DNA of 5,477 nucleotides from positions 1-5,477 of the forward strand of contig JAAUOI010000226.1 of assembly GCA_012036375.1 (NCBI GenBank). The letters run 5' to 3'. The number at the start of each line of letters is the position of its first letter. The first letter of the stretch is position 1. The notes under the pieces are model-generated. The model ran no database searches, was not told the origin of the DNA, and saw only the letters and a list, made by a program, of their open reading frames with translations. The stretch comes from Allobrachymonas sp. Its GTDB lineage: Bacteria > Pseudomonadota > Gammaproteobacteria > Burkholderiales > Burkholderiaceae_C. The translations under genes were made by a program, and so were the position numbers. Shown in pieces: positions 1-5,477 of this stretch.

Positions 1-5
1 ATCTC

Positions 6-52
6 CGTCCTAAGTACAATGGGCTTTCCCTGATTTTCAGGTACTTAGGGCG
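6..52. repeat. Long imperfect inverted repeat in leader
   Basis: Positions 6-17 (CGTCCTAAGTAC) pair with 41-52 (GTACTTAGGGCG) as a 12-bp stem with one G.T wobble; the inner 9 bp (9-17 with 41-49) are perfect. The 23-base interior can itself form two tiny stems, GGG/CCC (21-23 with 28-30) and CTGA/TCAG (30-33 with 37-40), which share base 30 and so exclude each other. A moderately pyrimidine-rich stretch (CTTTCTTC, 53-60) follows, but there is no clean T-run. It could be the terminator of a gene left of the window, a two-half-site operator (CCTAAGTAC and GTACTTAGG), or an mRNA leader structure. The inverted symmetry is seen directly; the role is not. Confidence 0.6.
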
Positions 53-64
53 CTTTCTTCGACC

Positions 65-94
65 TTGAGGCTCTGAGCCTGCATCACGAAAAAT
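65..94 (+). promoter_or_regulatory. Tentative sigma-70-like promoter for the ligase gene
   Basis: TTGAGG (65-70) matches four of six -35 consensus bases, and AAAAAT (89-94) matches four of six -10 bases, with an 18-base spacer. Transcription would start near 101, leaving a leader of about 75 bases before the ATG at 175. The match is weak and other poor matches exist nearby (TTGAAA 129-134 with TATCCT 154-159, spacer 19). The gene may instead be transcribed from an upstream gene outside the window. Confidence 0.2.
68..80. repeat. Short perfect palindrome AGGCTC-T-GAGCCT
   Basis: Six-base arms (68-73 and 75-80) surround a single T at 74. Such compact symmetry about 100 bases upstream of a start codon fits a dimeric repressor or activator site, but arms of this length also arise by chance. 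It overlaps the tentative -35 element at 65-70. No regulator can be named from the sequence. Confidence 0.35.
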
Positions 95-174
95 ACTGGA
101 CCCAATGCCGTTTTGACCCGAAAATCGCTTGAAAAACCTTGAGAATCAATAGGTATCCTGACATTGTGACCAGT

Positions 175-2475
175 ATGGCCAAGAAAAAACGTAGCTCATC
201 GCCCAAATCCTCCGCTGCCCCGTTCCAAAACGCTCGTTCGGGCGCTGGTTCGGATGTCTCGCCTCTGCCCAGAGGCCAGATGGTCACTGCGCCTGAAGCG
301 GATGGCATCACGATCGCGCCGGTGCGCCCCAAGGTGGCTAAACCCTTGTTGTCTTTGCCGACAGAAATCGGCAAGGGCGATTGGACGGCCATTATTCTGA
401 GTCTGATGATTTTCTTCACGCCCGCATTAGGCGTGCCGCACGAGATGATGCTGCAAGACACTCTGAAGTCCATCATCGTGGCCTTCATGAGCTTAGGCGC
501 GGCGCTGGTGCTCTTTTGGCGAGAACGCAATCGGCGCGATGCACTACGCTGGCATTTCGTGATGTGGCTGCCGCTGATGCTGTGCGTCTATGCGCTGGGC
601 TCCATGTTCTGGGCGCATACCTTTTTGTCGGGTGTGGAGGCGATTCGTTGGTTTATTTTTGCCGTGGTCGTTTGGCTGGTGATGAACAGCTACACCCGCG
701 AGCGATTGCCTATGCTGGGCTGGGCGATTCATCTGGGGGCGCTGGCGGTGGCGCTGCTCGGGGCTTCGCAGTATTGGTTTGATGTGAAGCTCATCCCGCA
801 AGGGCCTAATCCGGCGGCGACTTTTGTGAATCGTAATTTTGCAGCGGAATTTGTCAGTATGACGCTGGCATTTTCGGCGTGGCTGCTTTTTCGGGAACGC
901 CGCACACCGGTCTTGTTATTTTTATCCACGACCACAGCCTTTCATTTGCTGTATTTGATGATGTGCGGAACGCGAGCGGGCATCATCGCGACTGGCTTTA
1001 GTTTGTTTTTTATTGCAGTTTTAGCCTGGAAGTTTCGTCACTTGCTTAATTTCCAGTATTGGACGAGTGCGCAGCGCATGACGGTATCCACCGCGACACT
1101 CGTCGTTATTTTGGGGCTGGGTTTCATTCCCTCTGGTAGCTCTTCTGTGGAGTTGAAAGGCTCTACCCCCATCGGGCGTGGAATTTTACGAACATCGCAG
1201 ATCGGTCTGAATGACGGCACTTTAGGCATTCGCATGGTCATGTGGAAAGCCTCGTGGACGATGATCAAGGCGCGACCGCTCTCTGGCGTAGGTGCCGGCA
1301 CTTGGGAGGCAGATATTCCGTTGTATCAGGCAGCTGGCTCGCAGCTAGAGACTGACTATTACGTTCACAACGAGATGATCCAAGTGGTGGCCGAATATGG
1401 CATTGTGGGCTGGCTGTTTTTGCTGGGGCTGACGGTGTATTGCTTGCGGGCGGCGTGGCTTACTTTCAGGGCGCGAACGGAATCACAGATGCAGGAAGGC
1501 TTGGTGCGAGCGGTGGCGCTGACTAGCTTGTTTGCCTTGATCGTGACCTGCAATATTGGATTCCCTTGGCGATTGGCTACAACTGGCGTGATGTTTGCGA
1601 TCTGTTTGGGGCTACTGGCAGCCTGTGATGCACGGATGGGAGTACGCAAACTGCTGGGTGCGCAGCGTCTGCAATGGTCTCCAGCTGCATCGCAAATTGC
1701 TGTGGTAGTGACGTTGATGTGCTTGGCATTGGCGGCCTATATCTCCTACAAAGCCGCTGAAACAGAGAGAAAGATTGTTCAATCTGTGAAAATGGCTTTG
1801 TCGATTTCTGCCAGCGGCGACCCCAACAACCCGCGCTTTGACCGCATGAAGCGCGAGATGCTGCAACTGGCCAGGGAAGGGATCGAGATCAACCCGCATT
1901 ACCGCAAGATCACGCCGATGCTGGGTGATGAGTTGGCCAAATGGGGCGACTGGAAAAATGCGATTTGGGTGTGGGAAAGCGTGCTGGGCTCGCGCCCGTA
2001 TGTGGCGGCGATTGCCTCGAATGTGGCGCGTGGGCATTTGGCCTTGGGCAATTTGGACAAATCGATGGGGTTCTTGGAAAAAGCCAAGCGGGTGCAGTCT
2101 AAGGCGGTGAGTGTGCGTTCGCTGGAGGTGATTTTGCTCTCGCGCAGTGGCAAAGAAGCGCAGGCATTGGAGATCGCTCGCCAAGCGATGGCCGATAAAA
2201 CGGTGGATGCTGATTTGATGAACTCGGCGTATATCTTGGGCGTGCGAGCCAGCGATTTTCCGTTTGCCATTGCTGCATTGACCCTACGCAATCAACTGAT
2301 CCCGGCGCAGGCGGTCGATGGCTGGCTGAAAATTGGCGGTGTTTACGACAATTATTTGAAAGACGAAGCCAAAGCAGTGGAGGCGTATCGCAATGCCTAT
2401 CAAGCCGCAAATAAAGTACCTGCCGTGTTGGCGCAGATTCCAGCGGCTTACCATGGGCGCATTGCGCTACCTTGA
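175..2475 (+). CDS. O-antigen ligase / PglL-type O-oligosaccharyltransferase with C-terminal TPR-like region
   Basis: This 766-residue integral inner-membrane protein probably transfers a lipid-linked glycan, on the periplasmic side, to an acceptor: lipid A-core (WaaL-like) or a protein such as pilin (PglL-like). Residues 1-60 are a basic, Ser/Pro-rich cytoplasmic tail. About 12 hydrophobic segments lie between 70 and 526. Wzy_C/ligase-type features include F-V-N-R-N-F (217-222), G-T-R-A-G (265-269), a large loop of about 320-400 with R-M-V-M-W and P-L-S-G-V-G-A-G-T (368-376), then V-H-N-E (397-400), whose His matches the essential loop histidine known in this family. From about 527 the protein is soluble, with alanine-rich helical repeats suggesting TPRs (about 565-750), likely periplasmic. 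Start: ATG 175 precedes a typical basic N-terminus; in-frame TTG 139 and GTG 166 are alternatives, and none has a strong ribosome binding site. Ligase superfamily is well supported; acceptor (lipid or protein) is not decided, so no symbol is given. Confidence 0.85.
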   Translation: MAKKKRSSSPKSSAAPFQNARSGAGSDVSPLPRGQMVTAPEADGITIAPVRPKVAKPLLSLPTEIGKGDWTAIILSLMIFFTPALGVPHEMMLQDTLKSIIVAFMSLGAALVLFWRERNRRDALRWHFVMWLPLMLCVYALGSMFWAHTFLSGVEAIRWFIFAVVVWLVMNSYTRERLPMLGWAIHLGALAVALLGASQYWFDVKLIPQGPNPAATFVNRNFAAEFVSMTLAFSAWLLFRERRTPVLLFLSTTTAFHLLYLMMCGTRAGIIATGFSLFFIAVLAWKFRHLLNFQYWTSAQRMTVSTATLVVILGLGFIPSGSSSVELKGSTPIGRGILRTSQIGLNDGTLGIRMVMWKASWTMIKARPLSGVGAGTWEADIPLYQAAGSQLETDYYVHNEMIQVVAEYGIVGWLFLLGLTVYCLRAAWLTFRARTESQMQEGLVRAVALTSLFALIVTCNIGFPWRLATTGVMFAICLGLLAACDARMGVRKLLGAQRLQWSPAASQIAVVVTLMCLALAAYISYKAAETERKIVQSVKMALSISASGDPNNPRFDRMKREMLQLAREGIEINPHYRKITPMLGDELAKWGDWKNAIWVWESVLGSRPYVAAIASNVARGHLALGNLDKSMGFLEKAKRVQSKAVSVRSLEVILLSRSGKEAQALEIARQAMADKTVDADLMNSAYILGVRASDFPFAIAALTLRNQLIPAQAVDGWLKIGGVYDNYLKDEAKAVEAYRNAYQAANKVPAVLAQIPAAYHGRIALP

Positions 2476-2579
2476 TTTTTAGGCGATTTGTGATGCTAGC
2501 CGGCGTATTTACTGCGTAGAGTGCTATTGAATTCGTAGTGTTTGCGCACTGCGTATGAGTAGGCTATACGAAATAGCAG
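2476..2579. other. Convergent intergenic spacer with weak hairpins
   Basis: This gap separates the 3' ends of two convergent genes. Two small stems are visible: CGTAGTG (2534-2540) with CACTGCG (2547-2553), 7 bp including one wobble and a 6-base loop; and GCTAT (2563-2567) with ATAGC (2573-2577), 5-base loop. Neither is followed by a T-run on the plus strand, so neither is a standard intrinsic terminator. No ORF or RNA gene is apparent. Confidence 0.4.
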
Positions 2580-2607
2580 AATTAAATAGTATCTGACCCC
2601 ATTTAAT
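2580..2607. repeat. AT-flanked 28-base repeat, copy 1
   Basis: This unit matches copy 2 (2611-2638) at 27 of 28 bases; the only difference is T at 2587 versus C at 2618. It has inverted ends, ATTAAAT (2581-2587) and ATTTAAT (2601-2607), around the core AGTATCTGACCCC (2588-2600). The minus-strand reading, ATGGGGTCAGATACT, resembles GGGGTCAGA-type short repeats that I recall near REP-associated (RAYT, Y1-type) transposases in proteobacteria. That link is from memory and not established here. The symmetry and duplication are seen directly. Confidence 0.75.
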
Positions 2608-2610
2608 CAA

Positions 2611-2639
2611 AATTAAACAGTATCTGACCCCATTTAATT
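2611..2639. repeat. AT-flanked 28-base repeat, copy 2, overlapping the NRDE gene stop
   Basis: This is the second unit, offset 31 bases from copy 1 with a 3-base spacer (CAA). Its ends AATTAAA (2611-2617) and TTTAATT (2633-2639) are inverted. It runs into the adjacent minus-strand gene: the TAA stop (2634-2636) and final Asn codon (2637-2639) lie inside it. Arrival or expansion of the repeat therefore appears to have set the present C-terminus. On the minus strand the two units could also fold into AT-rich hairpins at the transcript end, but these lack the GC-rich stem of a strong terminator. Confidence 0.75.
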
Positions 2640-3512
2640 TTTAGGCCAGCTCAAGCTCTGTTGCCGCAAGGGCGCAGCGATGGGTGAATGACCACGATGC
2701 GCATGCGTGATTTCTGTGAGCATGAGTTGCGCCGGAGCATCAGCGTTATGTTCGAGCACCGCAACCCAACTCGTTCGGGTGCCGTAGCGCGGCGCATCGG
2801 GCGGGTGGCTCACGTAGGCGCTGGAGAGCGCAAGTTCGAGATCGCGCGGCACGCCCGTATGAGGTAAGACATCGTCGGCAGCCGGCTCGGCATGTTGTAA
2901 GGCTTCTATCAGCGCTTGGGTTAGCAGGTTGGCATCGGGTGCATGCAATGCAGACTGTAGCGCCAATTTCAAACGCAGCGTCTTAGGCCACGGCGTGTTC
3001 AGAGCTGCATTGGAGAGCCCATACACTTGTCCCAGAGGCATTGTATCGACTACTAATTCAATAGCATTCAACGCAGTATTCATGCCGGCTAAAGCCTCGT
3101 TTCGCTTAAAAAATAAGGGGTGACTAAGGTAGTCACATTGCTGCTGCGCCCAGTTACCGGCTATCAAATTAAAGCCATTAAATCGGCGTGCATCGTACCT
3201 TGAGCCCCAGGCCTTGGCGTCTAACGCGCTGTCCAGCCAATCAACTACCAAGCTGCCGCGACTCTTTGGCTCTGCGGGCGATGAAGCCGATGGATTGCGC
3301 ACATTGGTCAGCATCGCAAAGCGCCCGCCAGGTGTGATGCCCATCCAAGTGCCGCCACCTTCGACATCGCGCCCGCCGAGAATGGCGGTGCCGCGCGGGC
3401 TGCGCCACCAATCCAATGGCAAAGTCGGGCGTGTAAGAGACTCATCGCGATTGCCCGCGATGACCAGCGGGAAACGCTCGCTTACGCCCAGTGCAATCGC
3501 AATCAGACACAT
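2634..3512 (-). CDS. NRDE (TANGO2) family protein
   Basis: This 292-residue protein belongs to the NRDE/TANGO2 family, named for its conserved Asn-Arg-Asp-Glu. It begins M-C-L-I-A, the usual start with Cys2, followed by A-G-N-R-D-E (19-24), G-G-R-D-V-E-G-G-G-T-W-M-G (46-58), T-N-V-R-N-P (69-74), G-L-S-N (165-168) and a late Y-G-T-R-T-S (243-248), all in family order. The biochemical role is poorly defined; the eukaryotic relative TANGO2 has been tied to heme and lipid homeostasis, and Cys2 suggests an N-terminal-nucleophile-like fold, but no reaction can be assigned. No signal peptide is visible, so it is probably cytoplasmic. It starts 8 bases after ygfZ on the same strand, implying co-transcription; only weak Shine-Dalgarno similarity precedes the ATG. 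It is slightly longer than I expect for the family, with a longer stretch at about 130-160. Its last Asn and stop lie in a repeat. Confidence 0.88.
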   Translation of the reverse strand: MCLIAIALGVSERFPLVIAGNRDESLTRPTLPLDWWRSPRGTAILGGRDVEGGGTWMGITPGGRFAMLTNVRNPSASSPAEPKSRGSLVVDWLDSALDAKAWGSRYDARRFNGFNLIAGNWAQQQCDYLSHPLFFKRNEALAGMNTALNAIELVVDTMPLGQVYGLSNAALNTPWPKTLRLKLALQSALHAPDANLLTQALIEALQHAEPAADDVLPHTGVPRDLELALSSAYVSHPPDAPRYGTRTSWVAVLEHNADAPAQLMLTEITHAHRGHSPIAAPLRQQSLSWPKN

Positions 3513-3520
3513 AGCATCAC

Positions 3521-4633
3521 TTAAATATCCTCAAGCAGCGTATACGGCAGCGTTTGCACTTGCAGTGCGGCACCGCTGGCCGAACCGATACGCAGATCAG
3601 CGCCCGCAGCTGAAATTTGCATCGAGACGATGGCCGTCCACAGACCTGCTGCATGACCCGATGCATGGCTTGTGACCTCAGTCCAAGGTTCAGGCGCAGC
3701 CTGCACCACGATGCCGCAGGGTTGATCGGGCTCATCCGCAATCAACACCTCTTGTCCGGCTTGCAGCGGCGCAGCACAGCGCACAATGTAAGCGCGGCGC
3801 TTCAAGCTGCCGCGAAACTGGCTGCGCGCCACCACCTCTTGGCCGGGGTAACAGCCTTTCTTGAAATTGACACCGCCTACCGACTCATAGTTGAGCATCT
3901 GCGGCACCAGCGCTTCAGACAATGGCGCGGTGATGCGGGCGATGCCGGTGGAGATTTCGAGTGCACTCCACACAGCGAGCATTGGCGTGAGCGATTGAGT
4001 TGGCGATTCGGTAAGCAACTGATTGGGCGCGGCATCATCTATCGCCGCAGCCACAGTGCTTTGCGAAGCTGCGGTAGCTTGCGCGTTTGGAGCTTTAGGC
4101 GCTATACGCAACGCGCGCGCCACGGCTTGGCCACCATGCCAGGCAGGCGCGAGTTGAATTACTTTTTCTAAAGGTTTTAGGCTAATAGCCGGCATAGAAA
4201 CAGCGCTAAATGCTCCTAAATTCAGAGCAACTGCGGGCAAACCCACCACACCCGTGATCTCATACTGATCGCTCACATCGTTCAAACTGCATTTAGCTCG
4301 CAACACAAACATTTTCAAACGCTTGAGCGTATGAGCCAGCAAATCGGCGCTGAGGATGAGAAAGAAATCTTGCGGCGAGGTTTTGTACACCAGCATCGAG
4401 ACCAGCACGCGCCCCTTGGCCGAACACCAAGCAGCCAGCCGCGCCTCTGACTCATTCATCAGCAACACATCTTGTGTGAGCTGCCCCTGCAAAAAGCTGC
4501 CAGCATCGGCACCGCTGGCGTGAATCAGCGCCAAGGAAGCGCCTGATTGAGTTTGCGTCGGGTGATTCAGTGGAACACTGAAATTCATGGGGTGTGAAAC
4601 GGTTGCTTGCATGTGTGGATTATCCCGCGCCAT
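3521..4633 (-). CDS. ygfZ: YgfZ, folate-binding Fe-S cluster maintenance protein
   Basis: The 370-residue product is a GcvT-like protein of the YgfZ family. In E. coli YgfZ binds folate and supports Fe-S enzymes such as MiaB, which thiomethylates tRNA; it acts in the cytoplasm. The diagnostic signature K-G-C-Y-P-G-Q-E is at 259-266, with the functionally important Cys at 261, followed by V-V-A-R and R-G-S-L-K-R-R (274-280). The GcvT-like N-terminal motif F-L-Q-G-Q-L-T-Q-D (47-55) is present. A low-complexity Ala/Gln/Pro/Ser stretch (about 178-215) is inserted before the signature domain. Start is uncertain: ATGs at 4633, 4612 and 4588 are all in frame and none has a clear ribosome binding site. 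The 4588 start (M-N-F-S-V-P) gives an N-terminus closer to usual family length, while 4633 would leave only 14 bases to mltG. It heads a probable two-gene operon with the NRDE gene. Confidence 0.92.
   Translation of the reverse strand: MARDNPHMQATVSHPMNFSVPLNHPTQTQSGASLALIHASGADAGSFLQGQLTQDVLLMNESEARLAAWCSAKGRVLVSMLVYKTSPQDFFLILSADLLAHTLKRLKMFVLRAKCSLNDVSDQYEITGVVGLPAVALNLGAFSAVSMPAISLKPLEKVIQLAPAWHGGQAVARALRIAPKAPNAQATAASQSTVAAAIDDAAPNQLLTESPTQSLTPMLAVWSALEISTGIARITAPLSEALVPQMLNYESVGGVNFKKGCYPGQEVVARSQFRGSLKRRAYIVRCAAPLQAGQEVLIADEPDQPCGIVVQAAPEPWTEVTSHASGHAAGLWTAIVSMQISAAGADLRIGSASGAALQVQTLPYTLLEDI
3989..4102 (-). other. Low-complexity linker insert within YgfZ
   Basis: Residues of about 178-215 are rich in Ala, Gln, Ser, Thr and Pro and lack the hydrophobic pattern of a folded core. 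The stretch sits between the GcvT-like N-terminal part and the signature-bearing part. It is probably a flexible loop that varies in length among orthologues. It is in frame and does not disrupt recognisable motifs. Confidence 0.5.
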
Positions 4634-4700
4634 TAAGATCGGGGTGTATGCCTAGTCGTCAATCCCTGCCCGTTCGTCCGTCCATCTCCAACCTGGCGTC
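4589..4700. promoter_or_regulatory. Divergent ygfZ / mltG control region
   Basis: The two genes start back to back (ATG 4633 minus, ATG 4648 plus), so their promoters must overlap the opposite gene's 5' end, unless the real starts lie further inside. On the minus strand TTGACG lies just inside mltG, 17 bases before a poor -10 (ATCTTA) next to the 4633 ATG. A better -10-like GATAAT (plus-strand ATTATC, 4619-4624) would suit translation from 4588. On the plus strand, TTGCAT (4607-4612) and CATTAA (4631-4636), spacer 18, are weak, and GGGGTG (4641-4646) is the only purine-rich stretch before ATG 4648. No confident promoter can be assigned. Confidence 0.25.
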
Positions 4701-5460
4701 TGGCCGCCCTCACATGCGTGGCTCACTCATGCACGGCCTGCACATCCACAGCTCACTCTTACGTGGCCGCATGATGCTCGTCACCCTGCTTGGACTGTTA
4801 ATAGTCGCTAGCGTGGGCGTGGTTTGGGTCGTGTCGCAGGTGCGCCAGCCGATTCAACTGGAGTTAGCCGCTGGCGAAGATTCGGTGGATTTGAGCATTC
4901 CATCGGGCGCGGGCGCGGGCGCGATTGCGCAGTCAATCAGTCGCGCCACCCAAGGTCGCACGCCCGTGTGGCTGGTGCAACTGTGGTTGCGCACAAGCGG
5001 CCAAGCCAGTCAACTGAAGGCAGGCAGTTATGAAATCGTGCAAGGCGATTCGCTGGCCAGCTTGATCGAAAAAATCGCCGCTGGCAAACAAACCATGCGC
5101 AGCGTGACTTTGATTGAAGGCTGGAACTGGCGGCAAGTGCGTGCGGCCCTGGCCAAAGCGCCGCATTTGAAAAACGACAGCGCTGCGATGAGCGATACGC
5201 AAATCAGCGAACGACTGGGCTTGAACACGCCCGTCATTGCACCACTCGAAGGGCGCTTATTCCCAGACACCTATCGCTACGCCAAAGGCGCGAGTGACAT
5301 CACGGTCTTGCGAGCCGCCGCTGCCGCGATGAACCGGCAACTCGCGGCAGCCTGGGATGCACGCCACCCCAACTTGCCGCTACAAAGCCCTGAAGATCTG
5401 CTCAAGCTGGCTAGCATTGTGGAAAAGAAACTGGCGCAGCGCAAGATCGCGGCCAAATAG
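4648..5460 (+). CDS. mltG: MltG endolytic murein transglycosylase, frameshifted and running off the window
   Basis: MltG is an inner-membrane lytic transglycosylase (YceG family) that cuts nascent glycan strands in the periplasm, ending chain growth near the peptidoglycan synthases. From ATG 4648 there is a basic N-terminal tail with several Arg and His, one membrane anchor (about 43-62), then the periplasmic domain. Family matches include L-K-A-G-S-Y-E-I (about 125-132), L-I-E-G-W-N-W-R-Q (about 155-163), L-E-G-R-L-F-P-D-T-Y-R-Y (about 200-211) and L-A-S-I-V-E-K (254-260). After Lys260 the frame is wrong: ten unrelated residues precede TAG at 5458-5460, whereas the -1 frame continues the family sequence to the window end. 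As read, the product has 270 residues against about 330-340 in the family and lacks the rest of the catalytic region. An earlier in-frame GTG (4594) would overlap ygfZ and adds nothing family-like; ATGs at 4714, 4729, 4771 and 4774 are alternatives. In related genomes tmk and holB often follow. Confidence 0.88.
   Translation: MPSRQSLPVRPSISNLASGRPHMRGSLMHGLHIHSSLLRGRMMLVTLLGLLIVASVGVVWVVSQVRQPIQLELAAGEDSVDLSIPSGAGAGAIAQSISRATQGRTPVWLVQLWLRTSGQASQLKAGSYEIVQGDSLASLIEKIAAGKQTMRSVTLIEGWNWRQVRAALAKAPHLKNDSAAMSDTQISERLGLNTPVIAPLEGRLFPDTYRYAKGASDITVLRAAAAAMNRQLAAAWDARHPNLPLQSPEDLLKLASIVEKKLAQRKIAAK
4906..4923 (+). repeat. Triple GGCGCG microrepeat inside mltG
   Basis: Three tandem GGCGCG units encode Gly-Ala-Gly-Ala-Gly-Ala (residues 87-92), early in the periplasmic part. 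The unit is six bases, so gain or loss of one copy by replication slippage would keep the frame. It probably encodes a flexible stretch and may vary among strains. Confidence 0.6.
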
Positions 5461-5477
5461 CCGGGGTGTTCATCAAC
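5428..5477 (+). pseudogene. mltG: Out-of-frame continuation of mltG, cut by the window edge
   Basis: Starting from codon ACT at 5430, the frame one base back from the annotated one reads T-G-A-A-Q-D-R-G-Q-I-A-G-V-F-I-N to position 5477, exactly what the MltG family has after V-E-K-E. The minimal explanation is loss of one G between 5427 and 5428 (AAG-GAA-ACT reduced to AAG-AAA-CT). A sequencing or assembly error, a real one-base deletion, or a -1 ribosomal slip at 5425-5429 would all give this pattern. The remainder of the gene lies beyond the window. Confidence 0.85.

Noticed and set aside
139..174. TTG at 139 (or GTG at 166) as start of the ligase gene
   Set aside because: The extra residues are not family-like, no Shine-Dalgarno favours them, and ATG 175 begins a typical basic N-terminus. 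They are kept only as alternatives.
1612..2410. Minus-strand open frames inside the ligase gene (1612-2184, 1899-2291, 2099-2410)
   Set aside because: They lie antisense within a well-supported coding region and overlap each other; the compositions look like noise.
2534..2553. Hairpin as intrinsic terminator of the ligase gene
   Set aside because: The stem has only 7 bp with a wobble and is followed by TATGAGT, not a T-run.
2580..2639. CRISPR-like array or integration attachment site
   Set aside because: There are only two units with a 3-base spacer, so no spacer-sized unique sequence exists, and no cas or integrase gene is present.
3214..4171. Long plus-strand open frames opposite the NRDE and ygfZ genes (3214-3675 and 3617-4171)
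   Set aside because: They overlap well-recognised minus-strand genes, have Arg/Cys/His-rich composition typical of antisense shadows, and match no motif.
4594..4647. GTG at 4594 as start of mltG
   Set aside because: It would overlap the 5' end of ygfZ on the opposite strand and adds 18 residues without a membrane anchor or family match.
4906..4923. GGCGCG triplet as cause of the mltG frame problem
   Set aside because: The repeat is a multiple of three and family motifs stay in frame for more than 160 codons after it; the break is at 5427/5428.

Overview
The window looks like chromosomal DNA from a betaproteobacterium, most likely Burkholderiales. The basis is resemblance to remembered protein families and gene order (a divergent ygfZ and mltG pair with an NRDE-family gene behind ygfZ), not a database search. 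It contains no RNA gene, CRISPR array or transposase gene. Base composition and codon use look fairly even across the four genes, apart from one AT-rich repeat patch between two of them.

Layout: (1) Positions 1-174 are a leader with a long inverted repeat (6-52), a small palindrome (68-80) and at best a weak promoter. (2) Positions 175-2475 (+) encode a large polytopic O-antigen ligase / PglL-type O-oligosaccharyltransferase with a C-terminal TPR-like region. (3) Positions 2476-2633 are a convergent intergenic gap that ends in two near-identical 28-base repeats. The second repeat supplies the stop codon of the next gene. (4) Positions 3521-4633 and 2634-3512, both on the minus strand, are a probable two-gene operon: ygfZ (folate-binding, Fe-S cluster maintenance) followed after 8 bases by an NRDE/TANGO2-family gene. 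(5) From 4648 (+), divergent from ygfZ, runs mltG, the membrane-anchored endolytic murein transglycosylase, which continues past the window edge.

The genes fall into two themes. The ligase and MltG both act on the periplasmic side of the inner membrane, one attaching lipid-linked glycan to an acceptor and the other cutting nascent peptidoglycan. YgfZ and the NRDE protein are probably cytoplasmic housekeeping proteins linked by position.

The main surprise is in mltG. The reading frame breaks after residue 260, inside the conserved V-E-K-E-T motif, and stops at 5460. One base out of frame, the sequence continues as a perfect family match to the last base of the window. A single G seems to be missing, or a -1 ribosomal slip would be needed, at the codon of the probable catalytic glutamate. 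The other notable structure is the repeat pair at the 3' end of the NRDE gene, which resembles short sequences associated with REP/RAYT-type elements. I did not find convincing evidence of a wholly new system.
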